Positions 13,843-23,633 of a stretch of 64,000 nucleotides of DNA are shown piece by piece. Positions within the stretch are counted from its first letter, which is position 1; every line of letters begins with the position of its first letter. The DNA is taken from contig OZ024790.1 of the NCBI GenBank assembly GCA_964017065.1, positions 3,678,458 to 3,742,457 on the forward strand. Reading direction: 5' to 3'. The notes under the pieces are model-generated. The model had not been told where the DNA came from, made no database searches, and saw only the letters and a list, made by a program, of their open reading frames with translations. The stretch comes from Haliclona indistincta. Taxonomy: Eukaryota; Porifera; Demospongiae; Haplosclerida; Chalinidae. The translations under genes and the position numbers were made by a program.

Positions 13843-14912
13843 ACGGAATTTTTGGTCAGCGGAAATTTTGGTCCGGCGGACCAAAATTACCGGTAAAAAT
13901 GGTCCGCCCGGACTAATTTTTCCTGGAAAAATCGGTCCGACTCTGAAATATTTGGTCCGGGTGCGGACCAAAATTACCGGTGAAAATTGTCCGCCCGGAC
14001 CAATTTTTCCAGTGCCTACCATCAACTTTGGCTGACAGAGGTTCGACCAATCAGAAGATGTTGTCGTCGGTAATAGTAGCTACAGATGTTGTCGTCGGTA
14101 ACTGCTCATTGGCAGCACGGTCGCTAGCGTGGTAAGACGTCGATTTTCACCATTGAGCAAGCGATGACAGGGACTGTCAGGAAATCAAATGGAAGTGACG
14201 ACTAGGAGGATGAACATCTTGTTGAACTCGAGGTTGAACTCGCCTTTCAGTATGTCACCAATTAGGGGTATCCCGAGGGATACAGCGATGGTAGAAGCAT
14301 AACATTGAAGTTTCAGCAGTCTGACATGAGGCATCATCTTCGACAGTGTTTGGTCAATCGACTTCCCCACGACAAGAAAGGAAGACTGAGAGAGGCCGGA
14401 AAATTTACCGAGTTCCAGTTTATAGTTGCATCATGTGTCCAGAATGCGGCCAGATCACTTCAGCGGGAAAAATAATAATAATAAAGTGCAGCCATCGTAA
14501 ACAATCGGTACTGATCATCTTGTTTTGTGCGTGTTTGCTTCAACTAAGAAGTGGTGCATCTTACTGTTCACTTTGTAGTTAGTTCATTTTAGTTGAATTT
14601 ATATAATATTATACTGTTGTAGTGAAATGAGTTTGAATTTCTTTTTGCTGACAGATTGTACTATTTATACTAAAATGAATTCGTCTTCAGATACTTACAT
14701 ACAACACTAGGCTTGATGCACAGACAGCCTGATAAAACGTGAAAGTCTGAAAGAAGAGTGTTATCATGAATTTTGTCTTTCCGATCTACAATAGTGAACC
14801 AAGGGACATCGTGATTGCCTGAAAGCGCTTGCCTACGATATAGCTATGAACATTATTCATCGTAGATTTGTCTGAGAGCGCTTACAGCGCGCATTACAGC
14901 AGAATGTCTTGA
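13843..14912 (-). repeat. PHD/GGTCCG repeat, reversed, copy 2
   Basis: Equivalent of 6991-8060, with the decayed PHD frame at 14346-14582. Confidence 0.75.
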
Positions 14913-14951
14913 TCGCCATGGTTGGACCATTTTTTCCCGAGGAGGACCAAT

Positions 14952-15414
14952 TTTCAGCCGAAATGCTTACTGTTTGCCATCTGGCTGAAAAGCCTCAAAA
15001 TATTAACCGTAATACAGAGAACCATGACCATAAACGCGGCATCACCAGCACAAAACTAGCATTAAAGGAAAGATCTCCAACCGTAGCATCCGTTGCAAGT
15101 ACAATCAGCAGCCACACGCAACTTTTGAGCCTGCATTTTCGCGAATAAAAATAGTGCTCACATGGGGGCGTGGCCGATACCTAAAACTAGAACCACGCCC
15201 ACCAAAAAGCACTGTTTTTCTTCTCGAAAATGCAGGCTCAAAAGTTGCGTGTGGCTGCTGATTGTACTTGCAACGGATGCTACGGTTGGAGATCTTTCCT
15301 TTAATGCTAGTTTTGTGCTGGTGATGCCGCGTTTATGGTCATGGTTCTCTGTATTACGGTTAATATTTTGAGGCTTTTCAGCCAGATGGCAAACAGTAAG
15401 CATTTCGGCTGAAA
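14952..15414. mobile_element. 463-bp perfect-type hairpin (MITE-like)
   Basis: The arms 14952-15146 and 15221-15414 are inverted copies; the same 61-residue frame can be read from the + strand of the left arm and the - strand of the right arm. The ends read TTTCAGCCGAAATGC and GCATTTCGGCTGAAA. The loop carries its own small inverted repeat (GGGGGCGTGG / CCACGCCC). Copy 1 keeps only the right tip (about 8099-8140). Confidence 0.9.
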
Positions 15415-15839
15415 TTTGTTTTATGCAGTGCTTAGGCTTAGTACTATCAGAAAATACTGGTACGGATCTGTCTGTTCAATGTCACAAAAAGTAAAGCCCA
15501 AATATGTTGGAATCGCGAGTCATTGCTAGTCCTGAAACGCTTATTTGGGGAGGTAAGCCAGCCAATCTGAGCTGTTGCAAGAACTTCCGAGACGGTACTA
15601 AGCACGCACAAACAAAGCGCTGACTGCTAACTGTCGCGAAGAGTCGAGAATGCACCATTATTTAACCCCAAGGTCAAAGGTCACGAAAGTTGCCGATTTC
15701 AGCTAGCGATTGCAGAGCAACGAGCAACGATTTCAGAGATTTGAATATGCAGTTGTTTGTTACGTATATAGTGTTGTTTGTAACTGCAGTAAAGGCTAGA
15801 TTCTCTGACTTTTATTTTTTCCATTGCGGACCCTACCTA

Positions 15840-16995
15840 TGCTGTATGGATGTATCCGCAGACGAATTCATGTTAGTATGAATAATTAAACCATAGTATG
15901 AATAATTCTCTTTGATGTAACGAACGTTAATGAGGGCTATAAATCGTGTACAGCCCGCACGCGTTTCAAGATGGCCGCCGCGTTCGAGAATCCACAAACA
16001 AACGGCGCTCGGGCTGCCCTGCGGTCTTCCTGCGACGCAAGGTAGCCAGCTAGACGTTAGGCAAGCAGCGCACTATGGTTTAAAGTAGTTATATACCTCA
16101 CAGTCGGTATATAACTCGTACTATTTATAGTACAGTCTGTCAGCAAAAAGAAATTCAAACTCAGTTTATACCACAACAGTAAATTAAACTAAAATGAACT
16201 AACTACAAAGTGAACAGTACCACCGCTTCTTGGTTGAACCAAACACGCTCAAATCAAGATGATACCATTGTTTACAATGGCTGCACTTTATCATTATTTT
16301 CCTTGCTGAAGTGATCTGGCATTCTGCACATTCAATAAACGGAACCCGGTGTATAGCACTCCTCCACTCTCTTCCTTTCTTGTCGTGGGAAAGTCGATTG
16401 ACCACCAAACACTGTGGAAGATGATGCCTCATGTCAATTATGCTTGTCTCCTCCAACAACTTCATACTTCTTTGCCTTTATATATTGACCATCGCCGTAT
16501 TCCTCGGGATTCCCCTGATTGGCGACATCATAGTGATGGCGATTTCAACAAGATGTTCATCTTCCTCGTCGTCATGCTCACTTCCATTTGATTTCCTGAC
16601 GGTCCTTGTTCCATGTGAATCGGCTGTCTTACCACGCTAGCGACTGAGTGCGCGTGCGAAGATAAAAGGTGCTGCCAATGAGCGCATGGCAGCCTGTTCT
16701 AATCGGTCACATTACTCTGTAGCGACTATTGACGACGACGACATCTTCTGATTGGTCGAAGCAAAGTTAGCAGCAATGGTAGCACTGGAAAAATTGGTCC
16801 GGGCGGACAATTTTTACCGGTAATCTTGGTCCACACCCCGGACCAAATATTTCAGAGTCGGACCACTTTTTTCCGGAAAATTTAGTCCGGGCGGACCATT
16901 TTACCGGTAATTTTGGTCCGCCGGACCCAAATTTCCGCGTACCAAAAATTCCGTGACACGCCTCTGGAAAAAATGGTCCGACCATGGCGATCAAG
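15840..16995 (+). repeat. PHD/GGTCCG repeat, forward, left copy
   Basis: Shares CTATGCTGTATGGATGTATC and the whole downstream body with 21895-22795. Relative to that copy it has about 240 extra bases after GTATGAAT (about 15886-16126), a probable nested insertion. It ends in the GGTCCG block 16780-16990, in which short GGTCCG/CGGACC and ACCGGT motifs alternate. Confidence 0.8.
16199..16465 (-). CDS. PHD-finger fragment encoded by the repeat
   Basis: An 88-residue frame ending in a zinc-finger pattern: C-A-E-C, 11 residues, C-S-H-C, then K-Q-W-Y-H, then W-Y-C-S-L-C next to the stop. This spacing and the W-Y-H signature fit a PHD finger, although the Cys usually found two residues after the His is not obvious. 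PHD fingers are known in chromatin readers and in some retrotransposon ORF1 proteins. Other copies of the repeat carry decayed forms of the same frame (7494-7730, 14346-14582, 22079-22288). It is probably the C-terminal exon of a mobile-element protein. No upstream partner is recognisable. Confidence 0.5.
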   Translation of the reverse strand: MKLLEETSIIDMRHHLPQCLVVNRLSHDKKGREWRSAIHRVPFIECAECQITSARKIMIKCSHCKQWYHLDLSVFGSTKKRWYCSLCS

Positions 16996-17129
16996 ACATT
17001 TAATAAAGATTGTGTCTATTGACACCAATTCGTTGGTGTCAATAATGGCCACCGAAACGCTATTGACACCAACCTAAATCCTAAACCCTAAAAAAAACCT
17101 TCTCCTAACTGCGCAAAGTTGGGAGGGTC

Positions 17130-17360
17130 GTCCTAACTAACTAAGGATCGTCTGGAGGGTCTTCCTAACTAACTAAGGATCGTCGCGAGGGTCTTCTTAA
17201 CTAAGGATCGTCGCGAGGGTCTTCCTAACTAAGGATCGTCGCGAGGGCCTTCCTAACTAACTAAGGATCGTCGCGAGGGTCTTCCTAACTAAGGATCGTC
17301 GGGAGGGTCTTCCTAACTAACTAAGGATCGTCGCGAGGGTCTTCCTAACTAAGGATCGTC
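17130..17360. repeat. Tandem array of GGATCGTC units
   Basis: Eight GGATCGTC units (at about 17145, 17177, 17205, 17232, 17264, 17292, 17324 and 17351) spaced 27-32 bp, with GAGGGTCTTCCTAACTAA between them. Spacing and sequence vary, as in a minisatellite. Confidence 0.9.
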
Positions 17361-17420
17361 GAGCTAAAAACATTGTAGCTAAAACTGAAGTTTTCTGGGA
17401 AAAAAAAACAAAAAAAAAAC

Positions 17421-17492
17421 GCTTGGAGCGAGAATCGATCCTGAACGATCGCATTACTAGCCACCGTGCTAAACCGCTGAGCCATCGGAACC
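17421..17492 (-). ncRNA. tRNA-like Pol III unit (SINE head or tRNA pseudogene)
   Basis: Reading leftward from 17492: an A-box-like TGGCTCAGCGG at the right distance from the start, then a B-box-like GGATCGATTCT, and immediately downstream two runs of nine T (a Pol III terminator pattern). The acceptor and T stems pair poorly, so it is not a functional tRNA. It most resembles the head of a tRNA-derived SINE captured inside the TIR element. Confidence 0.5.
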
Positions 17493-17608
17493 TGCTGACC
17501 AATCAACGCTACAAACATGCCTTTATAGTGGTTTAGGTTGGTGTCAATAGCATTTCGGTGGCCGTTATTGACACCAACGAATTGGTGTCAATAGACACAA
17601 TCTTTAAT

Positions 17609-17947
17609 AAATGTTTACGACGTATCTGGGGTCTTCCCCCAAGAACGCACACTGGTATTCTCCACTGTTGTGCTGGATTTCAGAGCATCTATAATACCGT
17701 TTTTTCAAGATCCCACAATTTCATTCAACGTGCTGGGCGTTCTAACAATTCTTTGGTAAAGGCGGTATTTAATGACATTCTGGCGTACACCTTTGCTGGA
17801 CACAACATTCTCTTCGGTTCAAGGTATAAGAAAAATTACTCCTCAGATGATCAAGAGTGTGCAGGTGTATTGCGATCGTTTATTCTCTCGAGCATTGATT
17901 CTGATGTAGTACATGGCTCCTCTCCGATTGATTCTATGTTAAGGTGA
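17609..17947 (+). pseudogene. LINE reverse-transcriptase C-terminal fragment
   Basis: About 112 codons after the TIR insertion, beginning N-K-C-L-R-R-I-W-G-L-P, a signature found after the palm domain of non-LTR reverse transcriptases, followed by a Cys and R-A-G motif region. No catalytic Y/F-x-D-D or endonuclease is present. It is a 5'-truncated remnant; I cannot set the clade. Confidence 0.6.
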
Positions 17948-18039
17948 CGGGGTAGTGTTTGTCTAATTAAATATTCACAAAATATAAATAAACTCTGTGT
18001 CGAAACGAAAAGCGCTAGAACGCTATGAAGGTACTCTAT

Positions 18040-18470
18040 GGATACACAAAAGACCGCTCTTCTGAGCCGTGCAACACCTGGGAAAACATACAATGCCGCT
18101 GGGCAGTAAGCAGGCAAAAGCTGAATGCTGTGAAATACTATTTTCGACGTCAATTTTCGGAGACTCTGTAAAGAAGAAACGACAGTGTTCGCCACTAACC
18201 GACACCTCTCCATCCATGACAGGGCCTGAATATGTTTTGCTAGTAATCCGCCAAGTCAGTTGAGAGAAAAAGCCGAATGAGTCTTTAAAACAACACGAAA
18301 CAACTGTCAGTTTGGCAACAAATATCGTCATAACTTAGTATCAGATGCTATCTAGACGAAGTTTTTACTTTCATGCCCTGCCCAAAGATACGCACAAATG
18401 GAACGGTCAGGTTTTACCGCTTGCAAGCAAGCGCTGTTCGCAAATTTTGACGCCGAAAAGGCAACTCGGT
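18040..18470 (+). repeat. Family E copy 1, upstream of the transposase gene
   Basis: Diverged match to 22795-23210 (shared landmarks: CAAAGACCG, GGGCCTGA, GTTTGGCAACAA, GAAGTTTTTACT, CACAAATGGAAC, GTTCGCAAATTTTGACGCC). It ends about 210 bp before the transposase start, so it is probably the 5' terminal or promoter part of that element. Confidence 0.6.
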
Positions 18471-18681
18471 CGTACCGATTGGTCTCTGTCGCATAGTCAA
18501 CCGCAGTATACCACATCGCCCACGCATTGTTTACATGCGCGCGAATTTTTGGCGGGAACAAACTCCACGAGGACGCTGAGTAACAATTTATAGCTACTGG
18601 TTAACCGTTTCTTCAAGCCTAGGTGAGCATAATACATAGTTAGAGGTTTAGCAATAAGTAAATACATGATACTTGCAGGAT

Positions 18682-21442
18682 ATGGGAAACAAAAAGAACA
18701 AAAAGCACCATAAAAACAACCACCGACACATGTTTCAGTTGAGAAAACACAACAGAAGAAAGCGGAGTCGTGAGAAGAGTGTTCAAACAGAGGAGTTGAC
18801 AGCAGGATTGGGAGGTTCAAGAATAATCAACTTGGAACAACTGCAGGGCTATGTCAATAGTTTGACAATTCATTCTGCTAATTGTGGAGGCAATATTATA
18901 ATTTCAGGTGAAAAACGACATGGTCTTGCCTCCATCATTTCTACTCGGTGTTCAAAGTGTAACAGCACAATAAATTTGACCAGTTCTCAAAAGGTGAAAG
19001 GGCCTCGAGGTTACCAGCGTTGGCAGTGCAATCTTGCAGCTGTCTGGGGCCAGATGACTACTGGTGGGGGGCACACAAAACTTGAGGAGACAATGGGTGT
19101 ACTTGGTGTTCCTGTCATGAGTCCCAAGTCGTTTACGAGTAGCGAGAGAGATATTGGTGAGTGGTGGCAACAAGAGTTTGAGCAGATAATGATTGATGCT
19201 GGCAAGGAGGAAAAGCGTTTGGCTGAGGAGAGAGGGGACTATCACGAAGGAGTGCCAGCAATCACTGTTGTTGTCGATGCTGGGTGGAGCAAACGGTCTC
19301 ATCGCCACTCCTACAACGCCAAGTCAGGTGTTGGTATCATCGCCGGGCAAGTAACAGGCAAGCTTCTCTACATCGGAGTGAGAAATAAGTATTGTACCGG
19401 TTGCAGACAGGGATTGTCTCAAGAGCAGCATACATGCTACAAGAACTGGGAAAGGTCTTCTTCGGAGATGGAGCCAGACATAATCTTGGAAGGCTTCAAG
19501 CAGGCAGAGAAGGTGCATGGAGTTAGATACAAGAGGTTTGTAGGTGATGGTGACAGCTCGGTGTACCCGACACTAATCGACAGCGTGCCAGAATGGGGTC
19601 GCTATATTGAGAAGATCGAGTGCGCAAATCACTGCTGCAAGTGTTATAGATCTGCACTGGAGAAGCTAGTCATGGAAAAGCCTTCATACAAAGGTAGAGG
19701 GGGGCTAACCAAAAGAATGCGTTGCCGACTGACAAGTGCTGCTCGCTGCGCAATTAAAATGCGCAGCAAAGAACCAGACAAAGGAAAGGCTATCAAACTT
19801 CTTGAGCGTGATCTTCAGAATGGTCCCTACCACTGCTTTGGCCAACACGAACAGTGCAGTGCCGACTTTTGTTTGTCGGCAAAGGAGAGAGTGGATTCTT
19901 TAGATTCGTCTTCTACTGATGATGCAGCAACAGATGACACGGAAACTGATCTTTTCATGGATGACAACGATGAACTTGCATGTAAGTTTACCTAAGGAAA
20001 ACACATACCAATAATATTAGGATAGACAAGCAATCGTACATTAATTTCTCATTTTTAATTTTATTGTAGTGTCTGCAGACGCCATCCTGAATCAGGAAAG
20101 ATTATGGGAAGAAACACTAGCTGACGATCCAGCCACAGAAGCCGAGGCACGACATGGTGGAACCGTTTCCACTGAAATTGACCCAGCTTTGATGCATGAC
20201 ATTCAGGTCATCGTTAGCCGGCTTGTCGCAAAAGCAAAGCAACTAATTGGAAATTTCACAACGAACCTCGTCGAGGGATGGATGCAAGTACGATCAAAAT
20301 ATGACGGGGGAAAGGTGATAAACCGATCCCAAAGTGGTTCATGGGAGTACCGATGCTATGGTGCTGGGCTGCAGCACAACCTAGGAAAGAGCTGGGGACC
20401 ACCTACCTGGGAAAAAATGACCAGCTCTCCACCTAATCCAGTTTTCATTGACACAGCTGAATCTTCAGCTAAGAAAGTTGAAAAGACACGAAAACGCAAG
20501 GCCACAGAAACGGCCAAAGAAAGTCGACGAAAGAGTAAATACTCTAAAAATGACGATTCAGTAGCTGCTCAAAAAGCATACAGCTGACATGGCAATGCTA
20601 TACAGCCTGCAGACATTACTGATGATGTTTCTCCAGAGCAACTTGAAGACCTGAAAAGAAATTTCTACACAACACAGATTGCAGTGACGAAGGAGCAGAT
20701 CGAAGCCATTGAGCAAGAGACTAAAGATCAAAGTGAAAGTGAAACATGGATGAAAGAGAGAGCAAAACGTTGTACAGCATCACGCGTAGGCAGCATACTA
20801 AAGATGAGAAAAACAACAAAGAGAAGCAAGAAGGTAGAGGAGATCGTGTACAGTAGGTTTAGAGGAAATCGGGCAACACATTATGGAAAGAGCACAGAAG
20901 ACATAGCCAGGCACCAGTATGTAGCTTACCAGCATCAGAATGGTCACGCAGGCTTGCAAGTAATCCGAACTGGTCTTGTTGTCAGTACTGATAACCCATG
21001 GCTAGCAGCTAGTCCGGACGACAAAGTTCACGATCCTAGTGCATCACAATCTCTGGGCATAGCTGAGTACAAAAATCCATATGCAGCAAGAGATCTCTCC
21101 TTGGCTGAGGCCTGTGACCAAGTCAAATCATTCTGTTTGGAAAGGCAAGTCACTGAGGAGAAAGGAAGAGAAACATGTATATACAGGCTGAAAAAAAGAC
21201 ACGACTACTTCTACCAAGTGCAATGCCAAATGTTCTGCTGTAATCTAGAATGGTGTGACTTTGTAGTGCGAACTAATAAGGAACTCCATGTGGAGCGAAT
21301 ATTCAGAGATCAGGACTGGTGGAACAAGCAACTGCCAAAATTGAAGAACTTCTACTTCAATGCACTCTTGCCAGAGTTGGCATGCCCAAGATACAACAAA
21401 GGAGGAATAAGAGAACCAGAATTGGCCACTGATGAAGCTTAG
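18682..21442 (+). mobile_element. Mutator-like transposase / YqaJ nuclease gene with one in-frame stop
   Basis: Exon 1 (18682-19981) starts with a basic Lys/His-rich segment, then has a C-S-K-C zinc knuckle, and the domain I recognise as the invertebrate Mutator-like transposase domain: V-V-V-D-A-G-W-S-K-R, then N-K-Y-C-T-G-C and G-D-G-D-S-S. An 88-nt intron (19982-20069) joins exon 2 in frame; exon 2 includes a basic nuclear-signal-like tail. A TGA at 20585-20587 then interrupts the frame, which continues open to 21442. The second part has YqaJ-type exonuclease features (T-A-S-R, S-P-D-D, E-Y-K-N-P). Without the TGA the product would be about 890 residues. I chose ATG 18682; a TTGCAG just before it could also be a splice acceptor. 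An autonomous transposon, now probably inactive. Confidence 0.8.
20588..21442 (+). CDS. YqaJ-type PD-(D/E)XK nuclease part
   Basis: In the same frame as the transposase exon but downstream of the TGA; ATG or another start after 20588 would be needed for separate translation. It shows T-A-S-R near residue 60, an acidic S-P-D-D, and E-Y-K-N-P, which fit the phage recombination exonuclease fold. Such domains accompany Mutator-like transposases in other invertebrate elements (family knowledge). It ends with a C-P-R-Y-N motif and a TAG. Confidence 0.75.
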   Translation, partial: HGNAIQPADITDDVSPEQLEDLKRNFYTTQIAVTKEQIEAIEQETKDQSESETWMKERAKRCTASRVGSILKMRKTTKRSKKVEEIVYSRFRGNRATHYGKSTEDIARHQYVAYQHQNGHAGLQVIRTGLVVSTDNPWLAASPDDKVHDPSASQSLGIAEYKNPYAARDLSLAEACDQVKSFCLERQVTEEKGRETCIYRLKKRHDYFYQVQCQMFCCNLEWCDFVVRTNKELHVERIFRDQDWWNKQLPKLKNFYFNALLPELACPRYNKGGIREPELATDEA

Positions 21443-22795
21443 ATACTTTCATATTCAAGCAATATATCCCTTCATTCTCATACTCCCATTTTCCTATAAT
21501 ACTGTACTCTTATCTATACTAACTATTCTCTTGCTCTATCTAAATTACACTTACAATATTGTGCCTCCTTGGATTATATATCCAGCTGATGAGTTGTTGA
21601 ATCCGGAGAGATTTCTAACGGAGAACCTACATGTCTTGTCAGGGCTGTTATATCCTGTTTACACAGAAGCCTTCCCCGTGTAGTTGTTAATTATATTCAA
21701 AAAAAAAAAAAAAATGAGCGTTGCGTAAGCGCTCTCAGACAATTCTACGATGAATAACGGTCCATAGCTATAGATCGGAGGGAAGCGCTTTCAGGCAAAT
21801 AGTCTACAATGTCCCTAAGACGAAATTCATGCCTGACATTCTTCTTTCATATCAAGTTTATGTTTTATCAAGCTGGCTGTGCATCAAGCCTATGCTGTAT
21901 GGATGTATCCGCAGACGAATTCATGTTAGTATGAATAGTACAGTCTGTCAGCAAAAATAAATTCAAGCTCATTCTACCACAACAGTAAAATTCAACTAAA
22001 ATGAACTAACTACAAAGTGAACAGTACCACCGCTTCTTAGTTGAAGAAAACACGCTCAAATCAAGATGATACCATTGTTTACAATGGCTGCACTTTATCA
22101 TTATTTTCCTCGCTGAAGTGATCTGGCATTCTGCACATTAAAACCGGAACCCGGTGTATAGTACTCCTCCTCTCTCTTCCTTTATTGTCGTGGGAAAGTC
22201 GATTGACTACCAAACACTGTGGAAGATGATGCCTCATGTCAAACTGCTGAAAATTCAATCTTATGCTTGTCTCCTCCAACAACTTCATACTTATTTGCCT
22301 TTATACATTGACCATCGCTGTATTCCTCGGGATATGCCCCTGATTGGCGACATACTAGTGATAGGCGAGTTCAACAAGATGTTCATCTTCCTCGTCGTCA
22401 CTTCCATTTGATTTCCTGACGGTCCTTGTTCCATGGTGAATCGGCTGTCTTACCACGCTAGCGACTGAGTGCGCGTGTGAAGATAAAATGTGCTGCCAAT
22501 GAGCGCATGGCAGCCTGTTCTAATCGGTCACATTACTCTGTAGCGACTATTGCCGACGCCGGACAACATCTTCTGATTGGTCGAAGCAAGGTTAGCAGCA
22601 ATGGTAGCACTGGAAAAATTGGTTCGGGCGGACAATTTTTACCGGTAATCTTGGTCCGCACCCCGGACCAAAATATTTCAGAGTCGGACCAATTTTTCCA
22701 GGAAAATTTAGTCCGGGAGGACCATTTTTACCGGTAATTTTGGTCCGCTGAACCAAAATTTCCGCGGACCAAAAATTCCGCGACAGGCGATCCAA
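21443..22795 (+). repeat. PHD/GGTCCG repeat, forward, right copy
   Basis: After the nuclease stop there is AT-rich DNA and an A-run at about 21699. The repeat then runs from TAAGCGCTCTCAGAC (21728) through the CTATGCTGTATGGATG landmark at 21891 to the GGTCCG block at 22600-22790. The PHD frame here (22079-22288, minus) is frameshifted. With 15840-16995 it flanks the transposase gene in direct orientation. Confidence 0.7.
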
Positions 22796-23210
22796 AGACA
22801 CACCAAAGACCGTTCTTTTTAGGAGCGTGAGAGCTGTGAAAATCCAGAGCTGTAGTCGGGCGGCAGGATGCAAAACCTTACGACGTAGGAATTTAGATTT
22901 TCGGCGTCAAATTTTACAGCAACTGTGACAGAATAACAGCGAAGTTTACTACTAATCAACACTTCTGTAGTCGTTATAGGGCCTGAGTATGTTTGTTTGG
23001 TATTCCGGTAAGCGATTTCAGAGTGAAACGCCGATGAGTGCTCGACAGCGCCGTTCGTTTGGCAACAACTAGCACCAAAGCGCATCGTAACTCGAGCATT
23101 TTTGACGTCCAGGCGAAGTTTTTACTCTCATGCCATGCCCAAAGGTCTGCACAAATGGAACAGCCAAGGTATACGGTCAGCAAGTAAGCACTGTTCGCAA
23201 ATTTTGACGC
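22796..23210 (+). repeat. Family E copy 2, no coding region
   Basis: Second copy of the sequence found upstream of the transposase. No transposase follows; after 23210 comes about 220 bp of AT-rich DNA and then a family A arm. Probably the start of a truncated second element. Confidence 0.6.
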
Positions 23211-23433
23211 CAAAAATGTAGTTCATCGATCGATCGCAGCCATTTTACATTGCTGGTATTACATGCTAATTATATTCATAAGTGCAGGGGTGTAACTGTA
23301 CCCCGTCAACTTAAAATTATTAATTATAATAAAGTAACCCATCAACAACTGGAAAACTAACAACGGTAGCTGTACATAAGATCAATATTTTGTCCTTTGT
23401 CAGTCAACAGCAACTACAAATGAAGCTACAGTC

Positions 23434-23595
23434 TGCCAATGATGTAGTTATCTCATATAGTCTGTTAGCAAGTCAATCGTGTTACCATTCCATGCTTGTT
23501 CTTTGTCGGTTAACATTGTGGACCAGTGGTAGATTTCAAAATCCTACATCCTTTGATTTCGATAGAAATCTTTTGGTTTTCTTTATACATGTACT
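23434..23595 (+). repeat. Family A solo arm
   Basis: Forward arm with GTTAGCAAGTCAATCGTG and a diverged start. It ends some 40 bp before the splice acceptor of the first GAIN exon of gene 1. Confidence 0.75.
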
Positions 23596-23633
23596 TCATT
23601 TTACCAGAAATTGAATTGAAATTCATTTTGCAG

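Larger units (their letters stand above)
17006..17604. mobile_element. TIR element with TAATA target duplication
   Basis: Inverted ends of about 73 bp, each holding repeated ATTGACACCAA motifs, flanked by TAATA (17001-17005 and 17605-17609). The interior holds a tandem array and a tRNA-like Pol III unit. No transposase frame, so non-autonomous. Removing it with one TAATA restores the frame of the adjoining reverse-transcriptase fragment. Confidence 0.8.

Noticed and set aside
14909..15403. Two frames on opposite strands giving the same 61-residue protein
   Set aside because: They are the two arms of one hairpin read outward, so the match reflects the inverted repeat and not a protein gene.
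17130..17360. Regular GGATCGTC array, considered as a CRISPR-like repeat
   Set aside because: Spacers are not unique and vary in length with the unit itself; it is a minisatellite within a eukaryotic TIR element.
17421..17492. Functional tRNA gene
   Set aside because: Acceptor and T stems pair poorly and no clean anticodon arm forms; kept only as a tRNA-like unit.
22477..22737. Frame across the GGTCCG repeat
   Set aside because: Similar frames occur on both strands of each GGTCCG block because of its palindromic motifs; no protein similarity.
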